A stretch of 64,000 nt of DNA from Methylibium sp. Root1272. Lineage in GTDB: Bacteria; Pseudomonadota; Gammaproteobacteria; Burkholderiales; Burkholderiaceae_C. Both the position numbers and the translations under genes were made by a program. Location: NCBI RefSeq assembly GCF_001425905.1, contig NZ_LMDY01000019.1, forward strand, positions 62,001 to 126,000. The letters are read 5' to 3'. Shown piece by piece: positions 36,168 to 45,277 of the stretch (its first letter is position 1; the number at the start of each line of letters is the position of its first letter). The notes beneath the pieces are model-generated. The model had not been told where the DNA came from, did not search any database, and saw only the letters and a program-made list of their open reading frames with translations.

Positions 36168-36958
36168 TCGCGCGCTGGTGGCGCCGTCGGCGCGAGGCTC
36201 GCACGCTGCGCACGCGGGCGGTGCCGTCGGCGTTGTGGCAGTTGACGCTGCAGCGCTACCCCTTCCTCGCCGCGCTCGACGACGCCGGGCGTGAACGTCT
36301 GCAGGCCCTGGTCAGCCTGTTCCTGGCGGACAAGGAGTTCACCGCGGTCGGCGGCCTGGAGCTCAGCGACGAGATCGCCGTCTCGATCGCCGCGCAGGCC
36401 TGCCTGCCGGTGCTGGAGCTCGGTCTGGCCGCCTATGACGGCTTCGTCGGCATCGTGGTGCATCCCGACGAGGTGGTGGCGCAGCGCGAACATGTGGACG
36501 AGCACGGCATCCTGCACCGCTACGAAGAGGTGCTCACCGGCGAGGCGATGGAAGGCGGGCCGGTGATGCTGTCCTGGCACGACGTGGCCGAGGCCGGCGT
36601 GACCGCGGAGCGCGGCTACAACGTCGTGATCCATGAGTTCGTGCACGTGCTGGACATGGCCGACGGCCTGGCTGCCGACGGCGTGCCCGTGCTGCCCGGT
36701 CGCGCGGCGCGCGTGCACTGGCTGCAGGTGCTGGAGTCAGCCTACCAGCGGCTGTGCCGCGAGCTCGACGCCGGCCGCGAGCCCTTCCTCGACCCGTATG
36801 GCGCGGAAGCCATCGAGGAATTCTTTCCGGTGGCGGCCGAGGCCTTCTTCGTCGCGCCGCACGCGCTGCGCGACGAGCAGCCCGCGCTGTACGAGCTGTT
36901 CCGCGACTACTTCCGACAAGATCCCGCCGCCCGCCTGGCGCCTCAGCCCGGGGCCTGA
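36164..36958 (+). CDS. mtfA: M90-family zinc peptidase MtfA
   Basis: A 264-residue zinc metallopeptidase of the MtfA (Mlc titration factor) family. The catalytic HExxH is in VIHEFVHVLDMADG and the distal glutamate region in EEFFPVAAEAFF. It starts with GTG overlapping the lpxH stop (GTGA). In E. coli MtfA binds the repressor Mlc; whether it does so here is unknown. Confidence 0.9.
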   Translation: MIARWWRRRREARTLRTRAVPSALWQLTLQRYPFLAALDDAGRERLQALVSLFLADKEFTAVGGLELSDEIAVSIAAQACLPVLELGLAAYDGFVGIVVHPDEVVAQREHVDEHGILHRYEEVLTGEAMEGGPVMLSWHDVAEAGVTAERGYNVVIHEFVHVLDMADGLAADGVPVLPGRAARVHWLQVLESAYQRLCRELDAGREPFLDPYGAEAIEEFFPVAAEAFFVAPHALRDEQPALYELFRDYFRQDPAARLAPQPGA

Positions 36959-36967
36959 AAGCACAAC

Positions 36968-36985
36968 GGGGAGCCGAAGCTCCCC
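36968..36985. terminator. Hairpin between convergent mtfA and clpA
   Basis: A perfect 7-bp stem, GGGGAGC and GCTCCCC, with a CGAA loop, placed 10 bases after mtfA and 33 bases after the clpA stop. No T-run follows on either strand, so its termination role is uncertain, but it is the only structure between the two genes. Confidence 0.5.
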
Positions 36986-37017
36986 GCTGTCTGCACGCCG
37001 CTGCCGGCCGGGCCGGA

Positions 37018-39324
37018 TCAGTCGGCCGTGGCCGGCTCCGATTTCGGCTTGTCGCTCTTCTTCCACGGCGTGATATCGAGCACCGGCTGGCCTTCGGCGT
37101 CGATGTCGACCGACAGGCGTCCGCCATCGACCAGCTGGCCGAACAGCAATTCGTCGGCCAAGGCGCGCCGGATCGTGTCCTGGATTAACCGCTGCATCGG
37201 CCGCGCGCCCATCAGCGGGTCGAAGCCCTTCTTCGCCAGGTGCTTGCGCAGGGCGTCGGAGAAGGTCACGTCGACCTTCTTCTCGGCCAGCTGGCTCTCG
37301 AGCTGCAGCAGGAACTTGTCGACCACCCGCAGGATGATCTCCTCGTCGAGCGCGCGGAAGCTGACGATCGCGTCGAGCCGGTTGCGAAACTCCGGCGTGA
37401 ACAGGCGCTTGATGTCGGCCATCTCGTCGCCCGCCTCGCGGGCGTTCGTGAAGCCGATCGTCGACTTGTTCATCGTCTCGGCGCCCGCGTTCGTGGTCAT
37501 GATGATGATCACGTTGCGGAAGTCGGCCTTGCGCCCGTTGTTGTCGGTCAGCGTGCCGTGGTCCATGACCTGCAGCAGCACGTTGAAGACGTCGGGGTGG
37601 GCCTTCTCGATCTCGTCGAGCAGCAGCACGCAATGCGGCTTCTTGGTGACCGCCTCGGTCAGCAGCCCGCCCTGGTCGAAGCCGACATAGCCCGGCGGCG
37701 CGCCGATGAGGCGGCTCACCGTGTGGCGCTCCATGTACTCGGACATGTCGAACCGCACCAGCTCGATGCCGAGGATGAAGGCCAGTTGCTTCGCCGCCTC
37801 GGTCTTGCCGACGCCGGTGGGACCGCTGAACAGGAAGGAGCCGATCGGCTTGTCCGGCTTGCCCAGGCCCGAGCGCGCCATCTTGATGGCCGACGCCAGC
37901 GCGTCGAGCGCCGGGTCCTGACCGAACACCACGCTCTTCAGGTCGCGGTCCAGGTTCTTCAGCTTGCCGCGGTCGTCGTTGCTGACGCTCTGCGGCGGGA
38001 TGCGCGCGATCTTCGCGACGATCTCCTCGACCTCGGCGCGGTTGATGGTCTTCTTCTGCTTGCTCTTGGGCAGGATGCGCTGGGCCGCACCGGCCTCGTC
38101 GATCACGTCGATCGCCTTGTCGGGCAGGTGACGGTCGTTGATGAACTTGGCCGACAGCTCTGCCGCGGCCTGCAGGGCACCGAGCGCGTACTTCACGCTG
38201 TGATGTTCCTCGAAGCGCGACTTCAGGCCCTTGAGGATCTCGATCGTCTGTTCCACCGACGGCTCGACCACGTCGACCTTCTGGAAGCGCCGCGACAGCG
38301 CCGCGTCCTTCTCGAAGATGCCGCGGTACTCGGTGAAGGTGGTCGCGCCGATGCACTTGAGCTGGCCCGACCCGAGCGCGGGCTTCAGCAGGTTGCTGGC
38401 GTCGAGCGTGCCGCCCGAGGCCGCGCCGGCGCCGATCAGGGTGTGGATCTCGTCGATGAACAGCACGGCATGCGGCTGCTCCTTCAGGGCCTTCAGCACG
38501 CCCTTCAGGCGCTGCTCGAAATCGCCGCGGTACTTGGTGCCGGCCAGCAGCGCGCCCATGTCCAGCGAGTAGACGGTCGCGTCGGCCAGGATCTCGGGCA
38601 CCTCGTTCTGCGTGATGCGCCACGCCAGGCCCTCGGCGATCGCCGTCTTGCCGACACCGGCCTCGCCGACCAGCAGCGGGTTGTTCTTGCGCCGGCGGCA
38701 CAGCACCTGGATCACGCGCTCGACCTCGTGCTCGCGGCCGATCAGCGGATCGATCTTGCCGTCGCGCGCCAGCTGGTTGAGGTTCTGGGTGAACTGGTCC
38801 AGCGGCGAGCCCTTGCCTTCGCCGGCCTCTTCCTTCTCGCCTTCGCCGCTGCCGCCCTCGGCGCCCTTGGAGGGCTCGGGCGGCTCGGACTTCTTGATGC
38901 CGTGGGCGATGAAGTTCACCACGTCCAGCCGCGTGACCCCCTGCTGATGCAGGTAGTACACCGCGTGCGAGTCCTTCTCGCCGAAGATCGCCACCAGCAC
39001 ATTGGCACCGGTCACTTCCTTCTTGCCCGAGCCGGTGGACTGCACGTGCATGATCGCGCGCTGGATCACACGCTGGAACCCCAGCGTGGGCTGGGTGTCG
39101 ACCTCGTCGGTGCCCCCCACCGTCGGCGTGTTCTCCTTGATGAACTGCGTCAGGCTCTTGCGCAGGTCATCGAGGCTTGCGGAGCAGGCGCGCAGCACCT
39201 CGGCCGCGGACGGGTTGTCGAGCAGCGCCAGAAGCAGGTGCTCGACCGTGATGAATTCGTGGCGCTGCTGACGCGCTTCGACGAACGCCATGTGCAGGCT
39301 GACTTCCAGTTCTTGCGCAATCAT
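37018..39324 (-). CDS. clpA: ATP-dependent Clp protease, ATPase subunit ClpA
   Basis: Unfolds substrates for ClpP. The 768-residue Hsp100 protein has an N domain ([20 protein letters not shown]), two AAA+ modules with Walker [16 protein letters not shown] and [15 protein letters not shown], and Walker B-type [10 protein letters not shown] and [11 protein letters not shown]. The loop that docks ClpP reads IGF. An acidic/Gly-rich linker lies between the N domain and the first AAA+. The ATG at 39324 overlaps the clpS stop by four bases. The long antisense frames over this gene are artefacts. Confidence 0.97.
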   Translation of the reverse strand: MIAQELEVSLHMAFVEARQQRHEFITVEHLLLALLDNPSAAEVLRACSASLDDLRKSLTQFIKENTPTVGGTDEVDTQPTLGFQRVIQRAIMHVQSTGSGKKEVTGANVLVAIFGEKDSHAVYYLHQQGVTRLDVVNFIAHGIKKSEPPEPSKGAEGGSGEGEKEEAGEGKGSPLDQFTQNLNQLARDGKIDPLIGREHEVERVIQVLCRRRKNNPLLVGEAGVGKTAIAEGLAWRITQNEVPEILADATVYSLDMGALLAGTKYRGDFEQRLKGVLKALKEQPHAVLFIDEIHTLIGAGAASGGTLDASNLLKPALGSGQLKCIGATTFTEYRGIFEKDAALSRRFQKVDVVEPSVEQTIEILKGLKSRFEEHHSVKYALGALQAAAELSAKFINDRHLPDKAIDVIDEAGAAQRILPKSKQKKTINRAEVEEIVAKIARIPPQSVSNDDRGKLKNLDRDLKSVVFGQDPALDALASAIKMARSGLGKPDKPIGSFLFSGPTGVGKTEAAKQLAFILGIELVRFDMSEYMERHTVSRLIGAPPGYVGFDQGGLLTEAVTKKPHCVLLLDEIEKAHPDVFNVLLQVMDHGTLTDNNGRKADFRNVIIIMTTNAGAETMNKSTIGFTNAREAGDEMADIKRLFTPEFRNRLDAIVSFRALDEEIILRVVDKFLLQLESQLAEKKVDVTFSDALRKHLAKKGFDPLMGARPMQRLIQDTIRRALADELLFGQLVDGGRLSVDIDAEGQPVLDITPWKKSDKPKSEPATAD

Positions 39325-39677
39325 GCGGCCTCCATAGTGCATTGCAACGGGTGTCCCGACCGCTTGGCCGCGGCGAGCACCGACTCGACCTTGGTCGAGG
39401 CGACATCTTTCGTGTAGACGCCGCACACGCCCCGACCCTCGTGGTGGATTTTGAGCATGATTTGCGTCGCCGTCTCGATATCCCGCTGGAAGAACTCCTG
39501 CAGGACCATCACGACGAACTCCATCGGCGTGTAATCGTCGTTGAGCAGCACCACCTGGTACATCCGGGGCGGCTCGACGCGGGCCGACTGCCGTTCGACC
39601 ACGACCGCGCCCTGCCCGTCGTCCGGCTTGGTGGCCGGGCGTTTCGGGGGCGCGGGCGGGACGGTGTCGTCAGGCAT
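39321..39677 (-). CDS. clpS: ClpA adaptor ClpS
   Basis: Delivers N-degron substrates to ClpAP. It is 118 residues with a 36-residue flexible N-terminus and the binding core [20 protein letters not shown] with [17 protein letters not shown]. It overlaps clpA. The downstream cold-shock gene is divergent. Confidence 0.97.
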   Translation of the reverse strand: MPDDTVPPAPPKRPATKPDDGQGAVVVERQSARVEPPRMYQVVLLNDDYTPMEFVVMVLQEFFQRDIETATQIMLKIHHEGRGVCGVYTKDVASTKVESVLAAAKRSGHPLQCTMEAA

Positions 39678-39853
39678 GGAAATGATTCTATCGACAGCTT
39701 GGAAGCGACTTCCATGCCGGTCAATATGACACCACTGGGCCCGAACTCAAGGCCCCGGCCGGTCGATCCCGTTCGTCCGTCACGACGGACGCCGGCTTGA
39801 CAGGCCCCGTCCGCCCTGCCCAGAATCGATCGTCGAGGGGTTGGAGAACATCC

Positions 39854-40135
39854 ATGGTCAACGGCACGGTCAAGTGGTTCAACGATGCCAAGGGCTTTGG
39901 CTTCATCGAACCTGAAGGCGGCGGGGAGGACGTGTTCGCTCATTTCTCGGCCATCGCGATGGAGGGCTTTCGCACGCTGAAGCAAGGCGCCCGCGTCAGC
40001 TTCGATCTGGTGGACGGGCCCAAGGGCAAGCTGGCCCAGAACATCGCCCCGCTGGAGAGCCGCACCGACGCGGCTTCGGCCTCGGCGGCCGTCCGGCCCT
40101 CCGCCGGCGACCGGGAACTGGCGGCCGGACACTGA
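39854..40135 (+). CDS. Cold-shock protein with C-terminal extension
   Basis: A 93-residue CspA-family single-stranded nucleic-acid binder. The first 67 residues are a normal cold-shock domain: [15 protein letters not shown] (RNP1), then DVFAHFSAI (RNP2). The remaining 26 residues are Ala/Ser/Arg-rich ([20 protein letters not shown]), which is longer than usual for simple Csp proteins. The ATG at 39854 follows TTGGAGA. It is divergent from clpS. Confidence 0.93.
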   Translation: MVNGTVKWFNDAKGFGFIEPEGGGEDVFAHFSAIAMEGFRTLKQGARVSFDLVDGPKGKLAQNIAPLESRTDAASASAAVRPSAGDRELAAGH

Positions 40136-40261
40136 ACCCACGCGCGCCGCCCAGGCGCAGCGATGTGCACTGGAATGCGGCAACGACGGGCCTCCAGCCA
40201 TTGGGCCTGCCCCGGCCCGAGCCAGCGGCGCACCGGATTCATGCAGTGCCGAGGCGCTTCC

Positions 40262-40504
40262 TCAGCGGGACCGCCCCCCGGCCTCGTCCGGCATGGGACG
40301 GGCCAGTTGCACGTCGGCAAACAGATCGCCCGGCAGCGTGTCCAGCGGCGACTCCGACACGTCGAGCCCCTGGCGCAAGTCGAACGACGACGCCAGCCAG
40401 CCCGCGCCCTCGGTGTCCGCGGGCGCCGCGGGAACGGCCGGCATCACGCACGTCAGGTCGGGCGGTGGCAGTGCACGTTTCTTGGGAGACTTGAAGAATG
40501 CCAT
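40262..40504 (-). CDS. Small hypothetical protein, paralogue of the gene at 41639-41875
   Basis: An 80-residue protein starting MAFFKSPKKRALPPPDLTCV and containing GWLASSFDLRQGLDVSESPL then DTLPGDLFADVQ. A similar arrangement is found in the gene at 41639-41875 (MAWFRLRPRK, AWLNSTIELRSGLTVIEHPF, DTLPGELQEQL). Shared are the basic N-terminus, the W-L-x-S-x-x-(D/E)-L-R-x-G-L core and the (L/F)DTLPG(D/E) end. No signal peptide, no membrane segment. Function unknown. Confidence 0.75.
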   Translation of the reverse strand: MAFFKSPKKRALPPPDLTCVMPAVPAAPADTEGAGWLASSFDLRQGLDVSESPLDTLPGDLFADVQLARPMPDEAGGRSR

Positions 40505-40701
40505 GGCTCTCTCTGCGGGGTGGCACGCGAAACGCGCGGGCCGACTGCGGATTCGATCATTGCAAATGCCGGGCCCGCGGCCTCCCCCGTCGCTGAGGGG
40601 TCGCCACCGTCCGATCTCCGGATGGTGCGCAGGACGACACGGCAGGCCGTCCCCAGCGAGCGGTGGAGCGTGAAAGGACCGAGTCAGCGGCTCGGCGCGT
40701 A

Positions 40702-40893
40702 ATGGTGCGCGTGAAGCCCGCACACACCGCGCCCGAAGATCCGGCGACCGACACACCGCCACCCCGGCACGCGTCCGGCATGGGGAGGGCGGCTCCGGGC
40801 GCTACGGACGTCGAGCAACGACGCCGGGCCTGGGAGCAACGGCGATTGGATCTGGACCAATTCTCGAACGAGAACTACGCGCCCGAGGCTTGA
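40702..40893 (+). CDS. Possible small protein, weak evidence
   Basis: A 63-residue frame, MVRVKPAHTAPEDPATDTPP then RHASGMGRAAPGATDVEQRR and a C-terminal AWEQRRLDLDQFSNENYAPEA. The end looks protein-like (acidic/aromatic, no runs of Arg/Ala), but there is no clear Shine-Dalgarno and the middle is low-complexity. A GTG start at 40663 is possible. It may be a real small gene of this patch or chance. Confidence 0.4.
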   Translation: MVRVKPAHTAPEDPATDTPPPRHASGMGRAAPGATDVEQRRRAWEQRRLDLDQFSNENYAPEA

Positions 40894-40936
40894 CCCGTCC
40901 TGGCGCCCGCATGGGCAGATCCTGGGCGCCGGCAGG

Positions 40937-41206
40937 CTAGCCGCACAGCCGCCTCGCGTCGTTTGCGGTGCAGTCGATGGCCTGGATGAAGGCGTCGACA
41001 TCGACGCGCTGCGTGACATTGAACAGGGTTTCGCTGCCGAAGGCATTGAGCGCGCCCAGCAAGCGGTCACCGATGGCGATCGAACCGCCGCCCAGCCACT
41101 TCATCACGGTGAACTCTCCGGTGTCATGCACTTCCACAGCGGCCACGCTGCCGTTCCGAGAGAGGGCGCGAATGGTGCCGGTCAGGAGCACTGCGTCCAT
41201 CGCCAT
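40937..41206 (-). CDS. Small hypothetical protein
   Basis: An 89-residue protein, MAMDAVLLTGTIRALSRNGS then VAAVEVHDTGEFTVMKWLGG and ALNAFGSETLFNVTQRVDVD. No domain is recognised. The alternation of hydrophobic and polar residues suggests a small beta-rich fold. The ATG at 41206 or the one at 41200 may be the start. Confidence 0.6.
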   Translation of the reverse strand: MAMDAVLLTGTIRALSRNGSVAAVEVHDTGEFTVMKWLGGGSIAIGDRLLGALNAFGSETLFNVTQRVDVDAFIQAIDCTANDARRLCG

Positions 41207-41270
41207 CTCACCGCTACGGTCAGTGCAGGCACTCGACGGTGGCCACAAGCCGCGCGGGGGTCACGAGCTT

Positions 41271-41561
41271 TCACTCCCCTCGGCGGGACGGAGGCGTCAT
41301 GTCCAGCACTGCAGGGACCGTTTCGTCGGTGCTCACCAGCCCGGCGTGGATCGCCCGCAGCGCCGCGAGGTTGTCCACGTGGGGAAGCACCGTGTCGGCA
41401 CCGCAGACCGGGCAGGCCGCCGTGGTGTCCTCGTGCAGCCAAAGCACGATGTCGGCCGGCCGGAAGATGCCCAGACACGAGAAGCAGCCGGCGACTCGCG
41501 CGCGCATCAACTCCTCGCGGTTGTTGAAGGACTCGTAGCCGGTATCCATGATGATCGCCAC
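41271..41561 (-). CDS. Small zinc-ribbon-like protein
   Basis: A 96-residue protein with two CxxC pairs: VAGCFSCLGIF (about residues 25-28) and ACPVCGADTVLP (about 50-53), plus IVLWLHEDTTA between them. The arrangement resembles small cytoplasmic proteins described as zinc-binding in many proteobacteria, which have no known function. The start at 41561 or at 41549 (MDTGYESF) is possible. It is opposite to no other gene. Confidence 0.72.
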   Translation of the reverse strand: MAIIMDTGYESFNNREELMRARVAGCFSCLGIFRPADIVLWLHEDTTAACPVCGADTVLPHVDNLAALRAIHAGLVSTDETVPAVLDMTPPSRRGE

Positions 41562-41638
41562 ATTACAACGCCTGAGCCACGGTCGGCAATCCGTCCGTTA
41601 CCGGCACTGCTGAGGCCTGGACGACACCCTGCCCGCGC

Positions 41639-41875
41639 CTAACGCCGACGTTTCGACGCGTCCAGCGCGGTGGCGAGTTGCTCCTGCAACTCGCCTGGCA
41701 AGGTGTCGAAGGGATGCTCGATCACGGTGAGGCCGCTGCGGAGCTCGATGGTCGAGTTCAGCCATGCCTGGTCGGACGTCGCAGGCTCGTCGATGTCGAA
41801 ATCGATCGGCGCCACCGGCGTCTGCCTCGGCACGCCCAGTCGGGACTTGCGGGGGCGGAGCCTGAACCAGGCCAT
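41639..41875 (-). CDS. Small hypothetical protein, paralogue of the gene at 40262-40504
   Basis: A 78-residue protein, MAWFRLRPRKSRLGVPRQTP, then VAPIDFDIDEPATSDQAWLN and STIELRSGLTVIEHPFDTLP, ending GELQEQLATALDASKRRR. It shares its architecture with the protein at 40262-40504 (see there). Both have a basic N-terminus and a conserved LPG(D/E) end. It lies 19 bases upstream of a 25-residue membrane peptide read in the same direction. Confidence 0.75.
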   Translation of the reverse strand: MAWFRLRPRKSRLGVPRQTPVAPIDFDIDEPATSDQAWLNSTIELRSGLTVIEHPFDTLPGELQEQLATALDASKRRR

Positions 41876-41894
41876 CGGACCGTCGAGTCCTGCT

Positions 41895-41972
41895 TCAGTT
41901 GAAGAAGAAATAGATGATCACCAGCACGATGGCCGGCACGCCCAGAATCCAGCCCAGAAAGTACTTGCCCAT
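41895..41972 (-). CDS. 25-residue membrane peptide
   Basis: A short frame too small for usual gene finding: MGKYFLGWILGVPAIVLVII then YFFFN and stop. It is a single transmembrane segment with a polar N-terminal MGK, an arrangement of known small membrane peptides. An ACC/GGAGCATC stretch lies upstream (GGAG, 6 bases before the ATG). It is directly followed by the gene at 41639-41875. Reality is supported by the ribosome-binding site and by protein-like hydrophobicity; function unknown. Confidence 0.6.
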   Translation of the reverse strand: MGKYFLGWILGVPAIVLVIIYFFFN

Positions 41973-42215
41973 GGTGATGCTCCGTTGACCTGACGAGGAG
42001 CCCCATGCTCGAACATTCCGGACGCGTCATGACGAGGACGCCGCCGCACGCTCACGTAGGACAAGCGCCCGGCGCTCGAGGAGCCATGCCGCTGGTGTGC
42101 TCGGGCCGACACCCTCGGTGCCGGATCCCCTGCAATAGGTGGCGAAGCGTCGGGCCAACACCTCTCGTGACCTTTGCACGACACGGGCGCAGCCTGCTGC
42201 GCTTCAATCGCACGC

Positions 42216-42419
42216 ATGGGAACTCAAGACCGCGACGGATACCTTGAAGCGCTGCAGGGCCGCGAAGACTACGTCGACCGCGCCGGGTTCCGGACGGTGG
42301 CCGCCGAAGTCGATCGGCTGGAGCACGCGATGGCGCCGTGGCCGATCTGGGTACGGTCTCTGGCCCAGATCGCCTTCTTGCTAGCTGCCTTCGTGCTCTT
42401 CGCCCGCGCACCGCGCTAA
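42216..42419 (+). CDS. Small hypothetical protein with C-terminal membrane segment
   Basis: A 67-residue protein, MGTQDRDGYLEALQGREDYV then DRAGFRTVAAEVDRLEHAMA and WVRSLAQIAFLLAAFVLFAR. The last 20 or so residues are one transmembrane segment. No domain recognised. No clear ribosome-binding site, so the start is uncertain. Confidence 0.5.
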   Translation: MGTQDRDGYLEALQGREDYVDRAGFRTVAAEVDRLEHAMAPWPIWVRSLAQIAFLLAAFVLFARAPR

Positions 42420-42477
42420 GCGGCGCGGTGCGCGACTCTGGGTTGATGTGGGCCTGTTTCAGGCCCTCGATCCGCGA

Positions 42478-42948
42478 TCACGACGAAGTCGCTGTCACCG
42501 TCGTACTGCGCGCTTGTTCTTGCTGAAGCTGGTACAGCGCCGCGAGGTCCTGCATCGAGATCGTGGCAATCGTGTTCTGGTCATCGTCGAGCACCTCGTA
42601 GAGCACGCCGTCGTTGCCCCTGATGCTGAACAGGATGACGACGTCCTGGTCGCCGCCTCCCTCGCGGTGCGGCGCCGGATTGGCTGGGCTCGAGGTGTAG
42701 CTCCCCACCGGCCGGACTTCCTTGAGCCGGCCGTCGGGCTCATACAGCCGATGTTCACCCTGGATCACGAAGGTGTTGTTGAGCGCCATGTGCCGGTGCA
42801 GCGCGATCTTCTGGTTCGCTGCGAACTTGAACAGCACGTCGGCCGTCAGGCGCGCCTCGTCGATGTTCAGGATGGAATAGGCCAGGTGCTGAAAACCGCC
42901 GAGCGTGTTCCAGCGGGTGTTGCGATCATCGAACTGGTAGGCAGCCAT
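42478..42948 (-). CDS. Cupin-type protein
   Basis: A 156-residue protein. The cupin core is KIALHRHMALNNTFVIQGEH-like (here QKIALHRHMALNNTFVIQGE) and later DVVILFSIRGNDGVLYEV. The histidines suggest metal binding, perhaps as in ChrR-type or acetylacetone-like cupins. Start at 42948 (MAAYQFDDRNTRW) is chosen after comparing possible starts; the frame is open to 43128. Substrate unknown. Confidence 0.72.
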   Translation of the reverse strand: MAAYQFDDRNTRWNTLGGFQHLAYSILNIDEARLTADVLFKFAANQKIALHRHMALNNTFVIQGEHRLYEPDGRLKEVRPVGSYTSSPANPAPHREGGGDQDVVILFSIRGNDGVLYEVLDDDQNTIATISMQDLAALYQLQQEQARSTTVTATSS

Positions 42949-43130
42949 GTCGTCCTCGTTGAATGAAGTGCGGGCGCGATGCGTGGACTCGACGTTCCGG
43001 GTCAGCCCGCTGATCGCCGAGTCCTCCGGTTGAGCACGTCGATGATGGGGACACGCCTGCGCTTCCGGAATAGGCATTCGGCCCGGATCGGCGCGGGCAA
43101 CTTGCCCGGCCGGGCCGTAAGACGACAAGA

Positions 43131-43159
43131 AGCCCCAGGCATATCCATGCGCTGGGGCT
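43131..43159 (-). terminator. Probable terminator of icd
   Basis: On the minus strand the 8-bp stem AGCCCCAG/CTGGGGCT encloses a second stem GCAT/ATGC, 37 bases beyond the icd stop, and is followed by TCTTGTC. Confidence 0.6.
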
Positions 43160-43195
43160 GTCGGGTCGCGGGCCGGCGGACTGCCGGCAACTCCA

Positions 43196-44449
<1,254 letters not shown>

Positions 44450-44574
44450 GGACTTGCGTCTCCGCTGGGTAAGGGGTCGAAAGGAACAGAGGGGGTAACT
44501 TCGATTCTAGGCGAGCCATCGTGCAGCGCAGCGAACGATCGGGACCTTCCCGCGGCCGCCATCGACCCGGTGCA

Positions 44575-45264
44575 CTAGACGACCCCGCACCACGGCCCGG
44601 ACGGCCCGGTCAGCTGCTGCCAGATCGCCCACCCGCCGGCCGTCACCAGCACGGCGCCGGCCCACCTCGCCGCGCCGGCGCCCCGTCCCAGGCGCCCGAG
44701 CACGCCGCGACCGAGCAGCAAGGCCAGCCCACCGCCCAGCGCGAAGGCGAGCATGACCGCCGCGCCCGCCATCGGCCCGTCGGCCAGCGCCGCAACGACC
44801 AGCGCCGAATAGAGCAGGCCGCAAGGCCAGGCCGCCCACAGCAGACCGGCGGTGCCGGCCCAGGCCCAGCCGCGCCGCCGACCCATGGCCGGGAGCGGCC
44901 CGAGCATCGGCACGGCTGCGCCGGGACCGGCGCCGGTCCCCAGCACGATGCGGGGCAGGCGCCCGGTAACCAGCAGCCACAGGCCGAACACCACCACGGC
45001 CACCTGCAGCAGGGTCCACAGCGGCCGCAGCCAGGTGGTGGCCTGGGCCAGTTCGGTCATCCATCCGGCCCCGGTGGCCACCAGCGCCCCCGCCAGACCG
45101 TAGGACAGCAGGCGCCCCAGATGCAGGGCGGCGGCGGCCCGCGCGGGCCGTGCGCCGCCGCAGGATCGCTCGATCGCCGCACAGGGCGCGGCGCACATCG
45201 CTGCGCAATGCGGGCTGCCCGCCAGCCCGATCGCCAGACCGGCCGCCACCAGCGAGAGGCTCAT
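44575..45264 (-). CDS. SafE/TauE-like membrane protein near hemN
   Basis: A 229-residue membrane protein with six or so hydrophobic segments and an N-terminal PHCAAMCAAPCAAIE motif typical for the family next to cbb3 oxidase genes (urease accessory UreH-like). The conserved C-P-C-G-type part appears as AAWPCGLLYSALVVAALADG. In this context it probably serves oxidase or copper maturation, but that is inferred. 13 bases downstream of hemN and likely in the same transcript. Confidence 0.85.
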   Translation of the reverse strand: MSLSLVAAGLAIGLAGSPHCAAMCAAPCAAIERSCGGARPARAAAALHLGRLLSYGLAGALVATGAGWMTELAQATTWLRPLWTLLQVAVVVFGLWLLVTGRLPRIVLGTGAGPGAAVPMLGPLPAMGRRRGWAWAGTAGLLWAAWPCGLLYSALVVAALADGPMAGAAVMLAFALGGGLALLLGRGVLGRLGRGAGAARWAGAVLVTAGGWAIWQQLTGPSGPWCGVV

Positions 45265-45277
45265 GCGGTGTCCGCGC

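Noticed and set aside
37240-39417. 725-codon plus-strand frame over clpA
   Set aside because: Shadow of clpA; rich in His/Arg/Gln without any domain.
40262-41972. The small-gene patch as a toxin-antitoxin or peptide antibiotic system
   Set aside because: No toxin fold, transporter or processing enzyme nearby; the 25-residue membrane peptide alone is not enough for such a claim.
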